Made by a program: the position numbers and the translations under genes. Under the pieces are notes generated by a model. It searched no databases, was not told the DNA's origin, and was given only the letters and a program-made list of their open reading frames with translations. DNA of 64,000 nt from Flavobacterium sangjuense (GTDB lineage Bacteria > Bacteroidota > Bacteroidia > Flavobacteriales > Flavobacteriaceae): the NCBI RefSeq assembly GCF_004797125.1, contig NZ_CP038810.1:744001-808000 (forward strand), written 5' to 3'. Every line of letters begins with the position of its first letter. Position 1 is the first letter of the stretch. Below are positions 1 through 8,414 of the stretch, in pieces.

Positions 1-34
1 GAAAAAGGCGATCTATGTTCTTTCTTTCACTCAT
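1..34 (-). CDS. Start of a probable anti-sigma factor (partial)
   Basis: Only the first eleven codons are in the window; they read MSERKNIDRLF. The ATG overlaps the TGA stop of the ECF sigma gene (ATGA), so the two are translationally coupled. In Bacteroidota a short acidic or lysine-rich N-terminus ending in a NIDRLF-like motif is common in membrane anti-sigma proteins that follow an ECF sigma gene. The function is inferred from this start and the position, because the body of the gene lies outside the window. Confidence 0.5.
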   Translation of the reverse strand, partial: MSERKNIDRLF

Positions 35-582
35 TTTGCAGAAGGAAGCGTTTTGTTTGAAACGTTTTTATGTTGTTCTATTTTTTCTTTTAAAATCATT
101 CGCGCACGAGATAAATTTGATTTTGATGTTCCAATATTAATGGAAAGCATTTCGGCAATTTCAGCATGCGAATAATCATCATTTACATAAAGATTGAAAA
201 CCAATCTGTACCTGTCGGGCAACTCCTGAATAATCTTTAGCAAATAATCTAATGATATATTCTCGTCATCAATATCAAGTTCAACATCATCGGGAACATC
301 TTCATTTACTAAACTTAAAAAAGTCTGAGTTCTATATTGTTGTAAAACATTGTTAATCATAACCCGTTTTAGCCAGCCGTCAAAAGAACCTTTAAACGAA
401 TATTGTTCTATTTTATTAAAAATTAATATAAATCCATCTTGTAAATTGTCTTGAGCCTCAGTATAATTACGTGAATATTTTAAGCAAGCCGCAAACAGTT
501 TTGGTGAATACAATTTGTATAACTGTTCTTGTGCTTTTCTATCATTGTTTTTGCAATCATTTATGAGCTGATTTAAATCCAA
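31..582 (-). CDS. ECF-type RNA polymerase sigma factor
   Basis: This 183-residue protein has the two-domain layout of group 4 sigma factors. Region 2 lies at about residues 20-90, with the conserved run AQDNLQDGFILIFNKIEQY and the FDGWLKRVMINN segment of region 2.4. Region 4 lies at about residues 115-170 (LPDRYRLVFNLYV, then a helix-turn-helix with GTSKSNLSRAR). It directs core RNA polymerase to a small regulon, probably under control of the anti-sigma factor whose start codon overlaps its stop. A lipoprotein gene lies 21 bp upstream on the same strand and may be cotranscribed. The regulon cannot be read from the sequence. Confidence 0.93.
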   Translation of the reverse strand: MDLNQLINDCKNNDRKAQEQLYKLYSPKLFAACLKYSRNYTEAQDNLQDGFILIFNKIEQYSFKGSFDGWLKRVMINNVLQQYRTQTFLSLVNEDVPDDVELDIDDENISLDYLLKIIQELPDRYRLVFNLYVNDDYSHAEIAEMLSINIGTSKSNLSRARMILKEKIEQHKNVSNKTLPSAK

Positions 583-603
583 TTTTCAAAAATTGATTGT
601 TAT

Positions 604-1020
604 TTAATTCGTCACAGGCACTTCATATTCTAGAAAAATATCATTTCCCAGATCATCCTTTCCTTGATAAAATTTAAAAATATAGCTGCCATTACTTGTT
701 ACATGGAAATCAAATGTATGGGTAGAAGCACCATCCTCAACGCTCAAATCCAGACAATTATTTCTTTGCTCTACAATAGTTTCAACCGCTATAGTCCTTA
801 CGTTTAAATTTTTTTCATAATACAATGAACTAAAGTAATGGCAACTTGTTGGCAATGTATAATGAACAGTTATTGGATAGGTTTGCCCTAATGTAAATTC
901 GGTAGGAATCTCAACACTTTCTATTGGTAATAATCCAAAAGAATATTGGGTATCGTCACCGGGAGAACAAGAATTTAATATAAAAAACAGAGCTAAAAGA
1001 GAAACTATTTTTTTACTCAT
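604..1020 (-). CDS. Hypothetical lipoprotein
   Basis: The start at the ATG at 1020 gives a classic lipoprotein signal (MSKKIVSLLALFFILNSCS) with the lipidated Cys at residue 18. An in-frame ATG at 1086 would put 22 polar residues before the signal peptide and is unlikely. The mature part, about 120 residues, is predicted to be a beta-rich domain (VEIPTEFTLGQTYPITVHY, later HTFDFHVTSNGSYIFKFYQG), as expected for an Ig-like or jelly-roll fold at the cell envelope. I do not recognise a family. It lies 21 bp upstream of the ECF sigma gene. Confidence 0.75.
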   Translation of the reverse strand: MSKKIVSLLALFFILNSCSPGDDTQYSFGLLPIESVEIPTEFTLGQTYPITVHYTLPTSCHYFSSLYYEKNLNVRTIAVETIVEQRNNCLDLSVEDGASTHTFDFHVTSNGSYIFKFYQGKDDLGNDIFLEYEVPVTN

Positions 1021-1147
1021 TATATAATATTTTTGGTATTGTTTTACCAGTTCGCTGGTGCTTGTGTCGTGAATCTTCGATTTCATAAATATCTTCGATT
1101 TTGTTGTTATGATACTTTTTTATAAAAAGGGTTGCGTTAAGGTACTA

Positions 1148-1180
1148 AAAAAATCATCCCGTTAAAATTTAACGGGATGG
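1148..1180 (-). terminator. Rho-independent terminator of recA
   Basis: Just after the recA stop, the arms CATCCCGTTAAA (1155-1166) and TTTAACGGGATG (1168-1179) are perfectly complementary. On the minus strand the hairpin is followed by a run of seven T (1148-1154 region). This is a standard intrinsic terminator. Confidence 0.85.
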
Positions 1181-1189
1181 TTTAGTTTA

Positions 1190-2194
1190 CTATGAATTAC
1201 TTTCTTTAATATAATCTTTAATTTTTTGTTCTAGTTCATCGGCTAATTCCGGATTGTCTTTTATCAGGACTTTCACAGCATCTCTTCCTTGTCCTAGTTT
1301 TGTATCGCCATAGCTAAACCATGAACCTGCTTTTTTGATGATTTCAAATTCAACAGCCAAATCCAGAATTTCTCCTGTTTTTGAAACACCTTCTCCATAC
1401 ATAATATCAAATTCTGCAGTTTTAAAAGGCGGCGCGACTTTATTTTTTACCACTTTTACTTTAGTTCTGTTTCCGATTACGTTTTCACCATCTTTGATTT
1501 GTGATGAACGACGAATGTCTAAACGAACTGAAGCATAGAATTTCAAAGCATTTCCACCGGTTGTAGTTTCCGGATTTCCAAACATAACACCAATTTTTTC
1601 TCTCAACTGATTGATGAAAAAGACGGTACAATTTGTTTTGCTTATAGTTCCTGTTAATTTTCTCAACGCCTGCGACATCAAACGAGCGTGTAATCCCATT
1701 TTAGAATCACCCATTTCGCCTTCGATTTCACTTTTCGGAGTTAACGCAGCAACCGAGTCGATAACAACGATGTCAATAGCACCGGAACGAATTAAGTTCT
1801 CTGCAATTTCCAAAGCCTGCTCTCCATTGTCAGGTTGTGAAATGATTAAATTTTCAATATCTACGCCTAATTTTTCCGCATAATTTCTATCGAAAGCATG
1901 TTCCGCATCAATAAAGGCTGCAATTCCACCCGCTTTTTGTGCTTCGGCAATGGCATGCAATGTTAAGGTTGTTTTTCCCGAAGATTCGGGACCATATATT
2001 TCAATAACTCTTCCTCTTGGATAACCATTTACTCCCAAAGCCAAATCTAAACCAAGCGAACCGGAAGGAATAGTTTCCACTTCTTCCACGGCTTTATCGC
2101 CCATTTTCATTACGGTTCCTTTTCCGTATGCTTTGTCTAATTTATCTAACGTTAATTGTAATGCTTTTAATTTGGCTTCTTTTTCTGAACTCAT
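1190..2194 (-). CDS. recA: Recombinase RecA
   Basis: RecA forms ATP-dependent filaments on single-stranded DNA and catalyses strand exchange in recombination and repair. The Walker A motif GPESSGKT is at about residues 68-75 (short start). The Walker B region ([12 protein letters not shown]), the L2 loop ([22 protein letters not shown]) and the C-terminal domain are all present, and the length of 334 residues is normal. I chose the ATG at 2194 ([10 protein letters not shown]), which matches the usual flavobacterial N-terminus; an in-frame ATG at 2215 would add seven residues. The gene is monocistronic, with its own terminator, and divergent from plsC. I see no LexA-type operator upstream. Confidence 0.98.
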   Translation of the reverse strand: MSSEKEAKLKALQLTLDKLDKAYGKGTVMKMGDKAVEEVETIPSGSLGLDLALGVNGYPRGRVIEIYGPESSGKTTLTLHAIAEAQKAGGIAAFIDAEHAFDRNYAEKLGVDIENLIISQPDNGEQALEIAENLIRSGAIDIVVIDSVAALTPKSEIEGEMGDSKMGLHARLMSQALRKLTGTISKTNCTVFFINQLREKIGVMFGNPETTTGGNALKFYASVRLDIRRSSQIKDGENVIGNRTKVKVVKNKVAPPFKTAEFDIMYGEGVSKTGEILDLAVEFEIIKKAGSWFSYGDTKLGQGRDAVKVLIKDNPELADELEQKIKDYIKESNS

Positions 2195-2406
2195 TTTTTC
2201 TAAATTTTGTGGCATAAAAATAATGCTTTTTTTAATGTTATAGGATACAAATCAGAGGAGTTTTGAACAAATTATTTTGACACTTTGATTATCAATAAAG
2301 ATACATGGGTTTGATTTTAAACAGGTATACTAAAAGTGTATATTTTCTTAAAATTTTAAAAAGTGTTTTTTAACCTCTTTTTATATTTCATCCCCTTGAT
2401 TTTTTA

Positions 2407-2414
2407 TATTTTTG
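2407..2414 (+). promoter_or_regulatory. Putative -7 promoter element of plsC
   Basis: TATTTTTG matches the Bacteroidota -7 consensus TAnnTTTG and lies 18 bp before the plsC ATG. No convincing TTG at -33 is seen. The 216-bp gap between recA and plsC holds nothing else that I recognise. Confidence 0.45.
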
Positions 2415-2431
2415 TTCTCTATTTTTAAATC

Positions 2432-3166
2432 ATGGAAAAGCTTATTTCATATCCAATTTCAGTCGTATACTATCTTTGTTTTGGATTGTGCCTGGTTATT
2501 TTTCATCCTATTCAATGGATTTGTTTGAATGTTTTTGGCTATCAGGCGCATAAAAAAAGTGTAGATTGTTTGAACTTTTTTTTGACCAAATGCACCAACA
2601 TTTTAGGGACAAGATATACTTTTGAAAACAGAGATACTATTCCAAAAGATGTCCCAATTATATTTGTTTCCAACCATCAGAGCCTGTATGATATCGTTGG
2701 AATTATTTGGTATTTGCGACGTTTTCACGCCAAGTTTGTCAGTAAAAAAGAATTAGGGAAAGGCATTCCGAGTGTTTCTTATAATCTTCGTCATGGCGGT
2801 TCTATTCTTATTGACAGAAAAGATCCAAAGCAAGCCATTCCGCTGATAAAAGAAATGTCAGAATACATTGAAAAATATAAACGCTCTGCTGTCATTTTTC
2901 CGGAAGGAACCAGAAGTAAAAACGGAAAACCTAAAGAATTTGCCCAAAGTGGCTTAAAAATCTTATGTAAATACGCGCCTTCTGCATATGTTGTGCCAAT
3001 AACTATAAATAATTCGTGGAAAATGGTTAAATTTGGAGCTTTCCCAATGGGTTTGGGAAATCATTTGCAATTTATAATTCACGAAGCCATTGCTGTAAAA
3101 GACTTTCCTTTTGATGTATTGATGGAGAAAACAGAAAAAGCAGTAATACAATCTATTAAAAACTAA
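2432..3166 (+). CDS. plsC: 1-acyl-sn-glycerol-3-phosphate acyltransferase
   Basis: The enzyme transfers an acyl chain to lysophosphatidate, giving phosphatidate for membrane phospholipids. The catalytic HX4D box is NHQSLYD (residues 81-87), the substrate-binding box is FPEGTRS (156-162), and a block III-like segment (GGSILIDRK, about 122-130) lies between them. The hydrophobic N-terminus (residues 8-35) anchors it in the inner membrane. The next gene, an acyl-ACP desaturase, starts 3 bp after the stop, so the two form a lipid operon that joins fatty-acid modification to phospholipid assembly. Confidence 0.94.
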   Translation: MEKLISYPISVVYYLCFGLCLVIFHPIQWICLNVFGYQAHKKSVDCLNFFLTKCTNILGTRYTFENRDTIPKDVPIIFVSNHQSLYDIVGIIWYLRRFHAKFVSKKELGKGIPSVSYNLRHGGSILIDRKDPKQAIPLIKEMSEYIEKYKRSAVIFPEGTRSKNGKPKEFAQSGLKILCKYAPSAYVVPITINNSWKMVKFGAFPMGLGNHLQFIIHEAIAVKDFPFDVLMEKTEKAVIQSIKN

Positions 3167-3169
3167 ACA

Positions 3170-4159
3170 ATGTCAACACATAATATTCGTCTGGAAGTAA
3201 TGCAATTTCTGGAAAATAAAGTAGAAGGATTCATGGACGAGTTCTTGATTCCAATCGAAAAAATTTGGCAGCCATCAGATTTTTTACCTAATTCTGAAGA
3301 TGAAAATTTCTTTGAAGAGGTAAAAGAGTTACGTGAAATAGCGAAAGACTTACCCTATGATTTTTGGGTGACACTTGTTGGTGATACCATTACCGAAGAA
3401 GCTTTGCCAACCTACGAATCCTGGTTGATGGATGTTGACGGTGTTGGTCAGGTTGAAAATAATCCTTGGAGTAAATGGGTTCGTCAATGGACAGGTGAAG
3501 AAAACCGTCATGGTGATTTGTTGAACAAATACTTGTACTTATCAGGTCGTGTAAATATGCGCGAAGTTGAAATCACAACACAACATTTAATTGCTGATGG
3601 ATTCGATATCGGAACTGGACGCGATCCATATAAGAACTTTGTTTATACTAGTTTTCAGGAATTAGCAACTTACATTTCACACAATAGAGTTTCACAAATA
3701 GCAAAACAATACGGCGATAAGAAATTATCAAAAATATGTAAAATGATTGCCGGTGACGAAATGCGTCATCATCATGCTTACAGCGAATTTGTAACTCAGA
3801 TTTTTAAAGTTGATCCAAGCGAAATGTTATTGGCATTCAACTATATGATGAAGCAAAAAATTGTTATGCCAGCTCAATTCTTAAGAGAATCAGGCGAGAA
3901 AATAAGTTCTGCTTTTTTAAATTTTTCAGATTCAGCTCAACGAATAGGTGTTTACACCGCTTCAGATTATGTTGATATTATGCAAAAGCTAATCGAAAAA
4001 TGGGAAATAGATAAGCTTTCCGGCTTGACAGATGAAGCCGAAAAAGCCAGAGATTATCTAATGAAATTACCAGCCAGAATGGCAAAAGTTTCCGAAAGAT
4101 TAGTGATTCCGGCTGAATCTACCATTTTTAAATGGGTTGAACCGGCAATGATAAAATAA
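3170..4159 (+). CDS. Acyl-ACP desaturase (ferritin-like di-iron)
   Basis: This is a soluble stearoyl-ACP-type desaturase that introduces a cis double bond into acyl-ACP using a di-iron centre and oxygen. The two iron-binding motifs of the family are visible: EENRH (110-114) and DEMRH (196-200). The length of 329 residues fits the bacterial members. It is in an operon with plsC, so unsaturated acyl chains and their incorporation into phospholipid are encoded together. The exact double-bond position cannot be judged from sequence. Confidence 0.93.
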   Translation: MSTHNIRLEVMQFLENKVEGFMDEFLIPIEKIWQPSDFLPNSEDENFFEEVKELREIAKDLPYDFWVTLVGDTITEEALPTYESWLMDVDGVGQVENNPWSKWVRQWTGEENRHGDLLNKYLYLSGRVNMREVEITTQHLIADGFDIGTGRDPYKNFVYTSFQELATYISHNRVSQIAKQYGDKKLSKICKMIAGDEMRHHHAYSEFVTQIFKVDPSEMLLAFNYMMKQKIVMPAQFLRESGEKISSAFLNFSDSAQRIGVYTASDYVDIMQKLIEKWEIDKLSGLTDEAEKARDYLMKLPARMAKVSERLVIPAESTIFKWVEPAMIK

Positions 4160-4169
4160 TAGAAAACAG

Positions 4170-4194
4170 CCCTTCGACTGCGCTCAGGGTGACA
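4170..4194. repeat. Short dispersed intergenic repeat (TTCGAC...CTCAGG type)
   Basis: The gap after the desaturase holds CCCTTCGACTGCGCTCAGGG followed by TGACA. A related version, CACTTCGACAAGCTCAGTG then TGACA, forms the loop of the repeat at 58021-58123. The ends CCCT and AGGG pair, giving a small hairpin. Similar sequences are common between genes in Bacteroidota (from memory, not searched here). Confidence 0.55.
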
Positions 4195-4264
4195 AGAGAG
4201 AAAAGAAAATAGAGAATAGATGTTGTCTTGTTGTATTTCAAGGCAACATTTTTTAATTAAAATA

Positions 4265-4918
4265 ATGGATTCAGCTCAATTAATAAATACTACCATTGCG
4301 TTTGTAAAAGAAAAATTGGAAAATGCCGAAGGCGGACACGATTGGTTTCACATTGAACGCGTTTACAAAAATTCACTTTTAATTGCCCAGGAAGAAGATT
4401 GCGATATAACCGTTGTCAAACTAGGTGCGCTGCTTCACGATATTGCCGACAGTAAATTCCACGATGGTGATGAAACCGTTGGTCCAAGAACCGCCCGGGC
4501 TTTTCTGGAAGCTGAAAATGTTTCCGAAGAAACAATCGTTCATGTCATCAACATTATTGAAAATATTTCGTTTAAAGGCGGAAATTTTGGGCAGCAGTTT
4601 AACTCAAAAGAATTGCAGATTGTTCAGGATGCCGATAGATTAGATGCCATTGGTGCCATCGGAATTGCAAGATGTTTCAATTATGGAGGCTTTAAAAACA
4701 GAGCGTTATACAATCCGGCAATTGCACCAAAATTCAATATGAGCAAGGAAGAATACAAAGCTTCCGAATCGCCAACATTGAATCATTTCTATGAAAAACT
4801 ACTTTTGTTAAAAGACAAGATGAATACGCCGACAGGTAAAAAAATAGCTGAAGCACGTCACAAATACATGGAAAATTTCCTTTCGCAGTTTTATGCCGAA
4901 TGGGAAGGGGAGAAATAA
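4265..4918 (+). CDS. HD domain phosphohydrolase
   Basis: An HD-superfamily metal-dependent phosphohydrolase of about 217 residues. The ligand pattern is H25 (GGHDWFHIERV), H58-D59 (GALLHDIAD), and a later Asp (VQDADRLDAIGAIGIAR). This matches the YedJ/YpgQ-like group that may act on nucleotides, though the substrate is not known. I chose the ATG at 4265 (MDSAQLINTT); the ATG at 4220 would add an unconvincing 15 residues. It is followed by a clear terminator. Confidence 0.88.
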   Translation: MDSAQLINTTIAFVKEKLENAEGGHDWFHIERVYKNSLLIAQEEDCDITVVKLGALLHDIADSKFHDGDETVGPRTARAFLEAENVSEETIVHVINIIENISFKGGNFGQQFNSKELQIVQDADRLDAIGAIGIARCFNYGGFKNRALYNPAIAPKFNMSKEEYKASESPTLNHFYEKLLLLKDKMNTPTGKKIAEARHKYMENFLSQFYAEWEGEK

Positions 4919-4919
4919 C

Positions 4920-4946
4920 AAGGAGAACATTTAGTTCTCCTTTTTT
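4920..4946 (+). terminator. Rho-independent terminator
   Basis: The stem AAGGAGAAC (4920-4928) pairs with GTTCTCCTT (4934-4942) around a 5-nt loop and runs into a T tract. It ends the HD hydrolase transcript and lies between convergent genes. Confidence 0.85.
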
Positions 4947-4948
4947 GT

Positions 4949-5731
4949 TTATTTCCCTTTAAACTCAGCTTTTCTCTTTTCCAAAAATGCAGTTGTTCCT
5001 TCCTTAAAATCTTCGGTGCCAAAACATTTACCAAAGTTTCTGATTTCGGTTTCATAACCATTTATACCTTCTTTGAAGTTGGCATTGACACATTTTATGG
5101 CTCTACCGATGGCGAAAGGAGAATTTCTCATAATTCGGGTTGCGATGCCTTTTGTAAAATCTAAAAGTTCAGCCTGTGGCACAACATGGTTGACTAAACC
5201 GGCACGAAAAGCATCTTCAGCAGAAACCATTCCTGCAGTCATTATCATTTCCATTGCACGTCCTTTACCGATTAATTGTGGCAAACGTTGCGTTCCGCCA
5301 TAACCCGGAATTACGCCAAGAGAAACTTCCGGCAAACCCATTTTGGCATTATCGGAAGCAATTCTGAAATGACATGCCATCGCTAATTCTAGTCCACCAC
5401 CAAGTGCAAAACCATTAACGGCAGCAATGGTTGGTTTTTTTAAATTCTCAACAAAATCAAAAAGCAATTCTTGACCCTGAGCGGCTAATTGCGCACCTTC
5501 TTCAATAGAAAAGTTAGCAAATTCTGAAATATCAGCACCAGCTACAAAAGCCTTTTCACCTTCTCCGGTAATGATTATAACTCTGACATCAGTATTGCTT
5601 TCCAGACTTTCGAAAGCATCGTGCAATTCCTGAATTGTCGCTACATTGAGCGCATTTAATTTTGACGGGCGATTGATGGTGATTTGTCCAATGCCGTTTT
5701 CTACCGCAACGAGTATGTTTTCGAAGTTCAT
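4949..5731 (-). CDS. Enoyl-CoA hydratase/isomerase family protein
   Basis: A crotonase-fold enzyme of 260 residues, the usual length. The CoA-binding and oxyanion region is AFVAGADISEF (61-71) and GFALGGGLELA (107-117). Both acids used by hydratases are present: E115 in GGGLELA and E135 in GLPEVSLGVIPG. It therefore probably hydrates trans-2-enoyl-CoA, in fatty-acid or amino-acid breakdown. It ends the hemH-hemJ-kinase cluster (gap 12 bp), although no functional link to haem is evident. Confidence 0.92.
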   Translation of the reverse strand: MNFENILVAVENGIGQITINRPSKLNALNVATIQELHDAFESLESNTDVRVIIITGEGEKAFVAGADISEFANFSIEEGAQLAAQGQELLFDFVENLKKPTIAAVNGFALGGGLELAMACHFRIASDNAKMGLPEVSLGVIPGYGGTQRLPQLIGKGRAMEMIMTAGMVSAEDAFRAGLVNHVVPQAELLDFTKGIATRIMRNSPFAIGRAIKCVNANFKEGINGYETEIRNFGKCFGTEDFKEGTTAFLEKRKAEFKGK

Positions 5732-5743
5732 GGTTATGATGTT

Positions 5744-7213
5744 TTATTTAACAATAGGCAGCGAAACAAAAAACGTTGTTCCTTTACCGAGTTCTGTTTC
5801 AAAAGTAATAGTTCCTTTGTAATTTTCTATAATGTTTTTTATAATTCCTAAACCTAAACCCATTCCGCTGGTTTTTGTGGTAAATTTAGGTTCAAAAACA
5901 TGATCAATATTTTCAGAATCTATACCAATTCCATTGTCTTCAACAGTGATGATAACATCGTTTTCCACTTCGTTAACCGAAACCAAAACTTTCTTTTCTT
6001 CCTGTTCATCCGGAATGGATTGAATGGCGTTTTTAACCAAATTGGTGATAATCCGAATCAATTGTGTTCTGTCCAATTTCGAAATCACATATTCTTTATT
6101 GCTTTTAAAAACAATAAAATCTTCATTGAAAATATCCAAAGCCAATTCCACAACCTGAACCACATTTAGCGTTTCATTTTGTTGCGCCGGCATCGAAGCA
6201 AAGTTTGAAAACGCAGAAGCCACAGCACTCATCGTATCAATCTGCTGAATTAAAGTCTTGGAATAATCGTTGAGTTTTTGTTTTAATTCGGGATCATTGG
6301 CATCAAATTTTCGCTGGAAACTTTGTACTGTCAAACGCATTGGCGTCAACGGATTTTTGATTTCGTGTGCTACTTGTTTTGCCATTTCGCGCCAAGCCTG
6401 TTCCCGTTCGCTTTGGGCAAGCATCGTGGCACTATCTTCCAGTTTGTCCACCATTTGATTATAGGCGTTTATCAATGAATTGATTTCTCTGCTGTTAGCT
6501 TCAATAACGATTTTCTCGTTCTTTTGGTTCAGGCTTGTTTCATTTATTTTATCCGAAATAGTCTTTAACGATTTGGTAATATAACTCGCAAGGAAATACG
6601 CCAAAGCAAATGCGATAATTAACATAAAGGAATAAACCTGGCTCAAACGCAGTAGAAATTGCTGTAATTCCGTTTCATAAAAACCATCATCTTCTACATA
6701 AGGAATGTTTAAAATGCCCAACGGTTTAAACTTGTCATCTTTGATTTGGCTATACGAAGATCGGTTTTTGACACCGTTGACACTTTTGATATCAACGTAT
6801 CTTTTTTCTACAGAAGACTGAACCAATTTCAGAACATAATTCGGAATTGGCGGCGCTACTTTGTCAACAGAAAAGGAAGCTTTGGATGATTTTAATAACA
6901 TCCCGTTCAGGCCATAAATATTGATTTCAAGGTTGTGGATGTCTGCTAATTCGTGAATTTTATCCTTAAAAATTAAAGGAAGATTTTTTTCCGTAAGCGG
7001 ATAAGTGGTATTAGCCAGCACATAATTGATATGCTCTTTTATAGCGAATTCTTTTTGGTCTAAACGTTTCTGATGGTAATCTTTGGCTTCATTTTTAAAC
7101 TGAATAATCGAGATGGAAGCCATCAAAATGGAAGCAATTAATATCAATATAATCATCGATAGGAAAATCCTAATTCGAAGTGAAAGCATTGACATTTTTA
7201 AGCCGTTGAGCAT
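5744..7213 (-). CDS. Membrane sensor histidine kinase (NtrY-like)
   Basis: A two-transmembrane kinase of about 489 residues. The first membrane helix is at about 15-40, followed by an extracytoplasmic sensor of roughly 150 residues, a second helix at about 195-212, and a HAMP-like linker. The phospho-acceptor is H283 in VAHEIKNPLTPMR. The ATPase has the N box (N395 in TNLVKNAIQ), the G1 box DNGIGID and the G2 box GMGLGLGI. I chose the ATG at 7213, which lies 1 bp after the hemJ stop; the ATG at 7261 lies inside hemJ. No response regulator is adjacent, so its partner and signal are unknown. The IKNPLTPMRLT run resembles NtrY-type kinases. Confidence 0.9.
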   Translation of the reverse strand: MLNGLKMSMLSLRIRIFLSMIILILIASILMASISIIQFKNEAKDYHQKRLDQKEFAIKEHINYVLANTTYPLTEKNLPLIFKDKIHELADIHNLEINIYGLNGMLLKSSKASFSVDKVAPPIPNYVLKLVQSSVEKRYVDIKSVNGVKNRSSYSQIKDDKFKPLGILNIPYVEDDGFYETELQQFLLRLSQVYSFMLIIAFALAYFLASYITKSLKTISDKINETSLNQKNEKIVIEANSREINSLINAYNQMVDKLEDSATMLAQSEREQAWREMAKQVAHEIKNPLTPMRLTVQSFQRKFDANDPELKQKLNDYSKTLIQQIDTMSAVASAFSNFASMPAQQNETLNVVQVVELALDIFNEDFIVFKSNKEYVISKLDRTQLIRIITNLVKNAIQSIPDEQEEKKVLVSVNEVENDVIITVEDNGIGIDSENIDHVFEPKFTTKTSGMGLGLGIIKNIIENYKGTITFETELGKGTTFFVSLPIVK

Positions 7214-7214
7214 T

Positions 7215-7760
7215 TTAAGATTTGTTTTTCTCGCGAATACGTTTGTAAAATTTAAACCCAAGCATTATCAAAACTGAAAATAAAACGATTCCGATGACGC
7301 CATAAATCCAGTTGAAAGCATTTTTTAAAATTACTAAAAAAACAACGGCAAACAGAATAATCGTTGCGCCTTCATTCCACAATCGCATGAAATTGGAGCT
7401 GTGTTTAAATATATCGTTTTGTAACTCTTTATAAATAAGATGACATTTTATCTGGTAGGCAATTAGTAAAACTACAAATACCAATTTGATCTGCATCCAT
7501 GGCATTTGCAACCAAACCGGCATTATCAATAACAACCAAATGGCAAAAAACACTGCCAAAAAAGCACTTGGCCAGGTGATGATGTACCACAAACGATACG
7601 CCATTATTTTGTATTGTTTTTGCAGAATTTCTTTCTCGGGCGAAGGTTTGTCGTTGGCTTCAATTTGGTAAACAAACAACCGAACGATGTAAAACAAACC
7701 CGCAAACCAAGTGATGACAAAGATGAGGTGAAGCGATTTTATGTAGTTGTAGAGTTCCAT
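7215..7760 (-). CDS. hemJ: Protoporphyrinogen IX oxidase HemJ / CopD family
   Basis: A small membrane protein of 181 residues with about four helices and the HemJ/UPF0093 start SLHLIFVITWFAGLFYIVR containing conserved H11. Later blocks (MAYRLWYIITWPSA, WMQIKLVFVVLL with K, MRLWNEGATI) also match this family. HemJ oxidises protoporphyrinogen IX to protoporphyrin IX, the step before ferrochelatase. That fits its place two genes from hemH, and I see no hemG or hemY in the window. It abuts the kinase gene (1-bp gap). Confidence 0.87.
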   Translation of the reverse strand: MELYNYIKSLHLIFVITWFAGLFYIVRLFVYQIEANDKPSPEKEILQKQYKIMAYRLWYIITWPSAFLAVFFAIWLLLIMPVWLQMPWMQIKLVFVVLLIAYQIKCHLIYKELQNDIFKHSSNFMRLWNEGATIILFAVVFLVILKNAFNWIYGVIGIVLFSVLIMLGFKFYKRIREKNKS

Positions 7761-7761
7761 A

Positions 7762-8409
7762 TTAATCTAAATTACTTTTGTTTGGAAAACAATCTAAAGC
7801 GAATTTAGTAATTCTCTTTTTCAAATCTTTATTACTGTTTTTAACCATAGTTGATATCAATTGTTTTCTGATTGCTTCCGGGTTTTTATAATCATCAGTA
7901 TCATAAAATCCGCTATACTGTATGGATTCCGTCCAAAAATTATATTTTTCATTGGACTTATCGATTTCCATATACTCAAAAAACTCTTCGGGGAATTTCT
8001 CAGCATATTCTCTTGCCGGAACTCCTGTGTATTCGCCAAGAGCACCATCGGCAATTAAAATGGTCTTATTCAAAATCCATCGGTAAAATGGCCTCAAATC
8101 ATTGTCTTCCGAAACAGCTAAAGAAAGTAGCGTGTCTGTTCGTTCTTCATCGGTAGGACGATATTTTCCATAATAGAAATCAATTGCAAGCTGATGACAT
8201 TTTTTATTTTTCACATAAAAGCGGACAGGTTTTCCATTGATTGAATCAACATCAATATCATGGGTTAAATTAAATCCAGCCTGCCAATCAGAGTTTTGTT
8301 TATCAACCGAAACGGTTTCATGCGTACCCGTTTCCGTATTATCAGAAGTTGACTTTTTTGTACATGAAAAAAACAAAACAGCAATCAAAAACAAACTACC
8401 TATTTTCAT
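7762..8409 (-). CDS. Hypothetical lipoprotein in the hemH-hemJ operon
   Basis: A 215-residue protein with a lipoprotein signal (MKIGSLFLIAVLFFSCTKK, Cys16). The mature part is helical and contains a stretch about damage or counts of residues with no motif that I recognise (CHQLAIDFYYGKYRPTDEE, later FYRWILNKTILIADGALGEY). It sits 1 bp upstream of hemJ and 5 bp after hemH, so it is cotranscribed with them. A role in haem export or envelope function is possible but only by position. Confidence 0.72.
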   Translation of the reverse strand: MKIGSLFLIAVLFFSCTKKSTSDNTETGTHETVSVDKQNSDWQAGFNLTHDIDVDSINGKPVRFYVKNKKCHQLAIDFYYGKYRPTDEERTDTLLSLAVSEDNDLRPFYRWILNKTILIADGALGEYTGVPAREYAEKFPEEFFEYMEIDKSNEKYNFWTESIQYSGFYDTDDYKNPEAIRKQLISTMVKNSNKDLKKRITKFALDCFPNKSNLD

Positions 8410-8414
8410 AAAAG

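Noticed and set aside
1073..1101. Direct repeat ATCTTCGATTT twice, upstream of the lipoprotein gene
   Set aside because: Two copies only, spaced by 18 bp, with no promoter element at a suitable distance; too weak to call an operator or a CRISPR-like structure.
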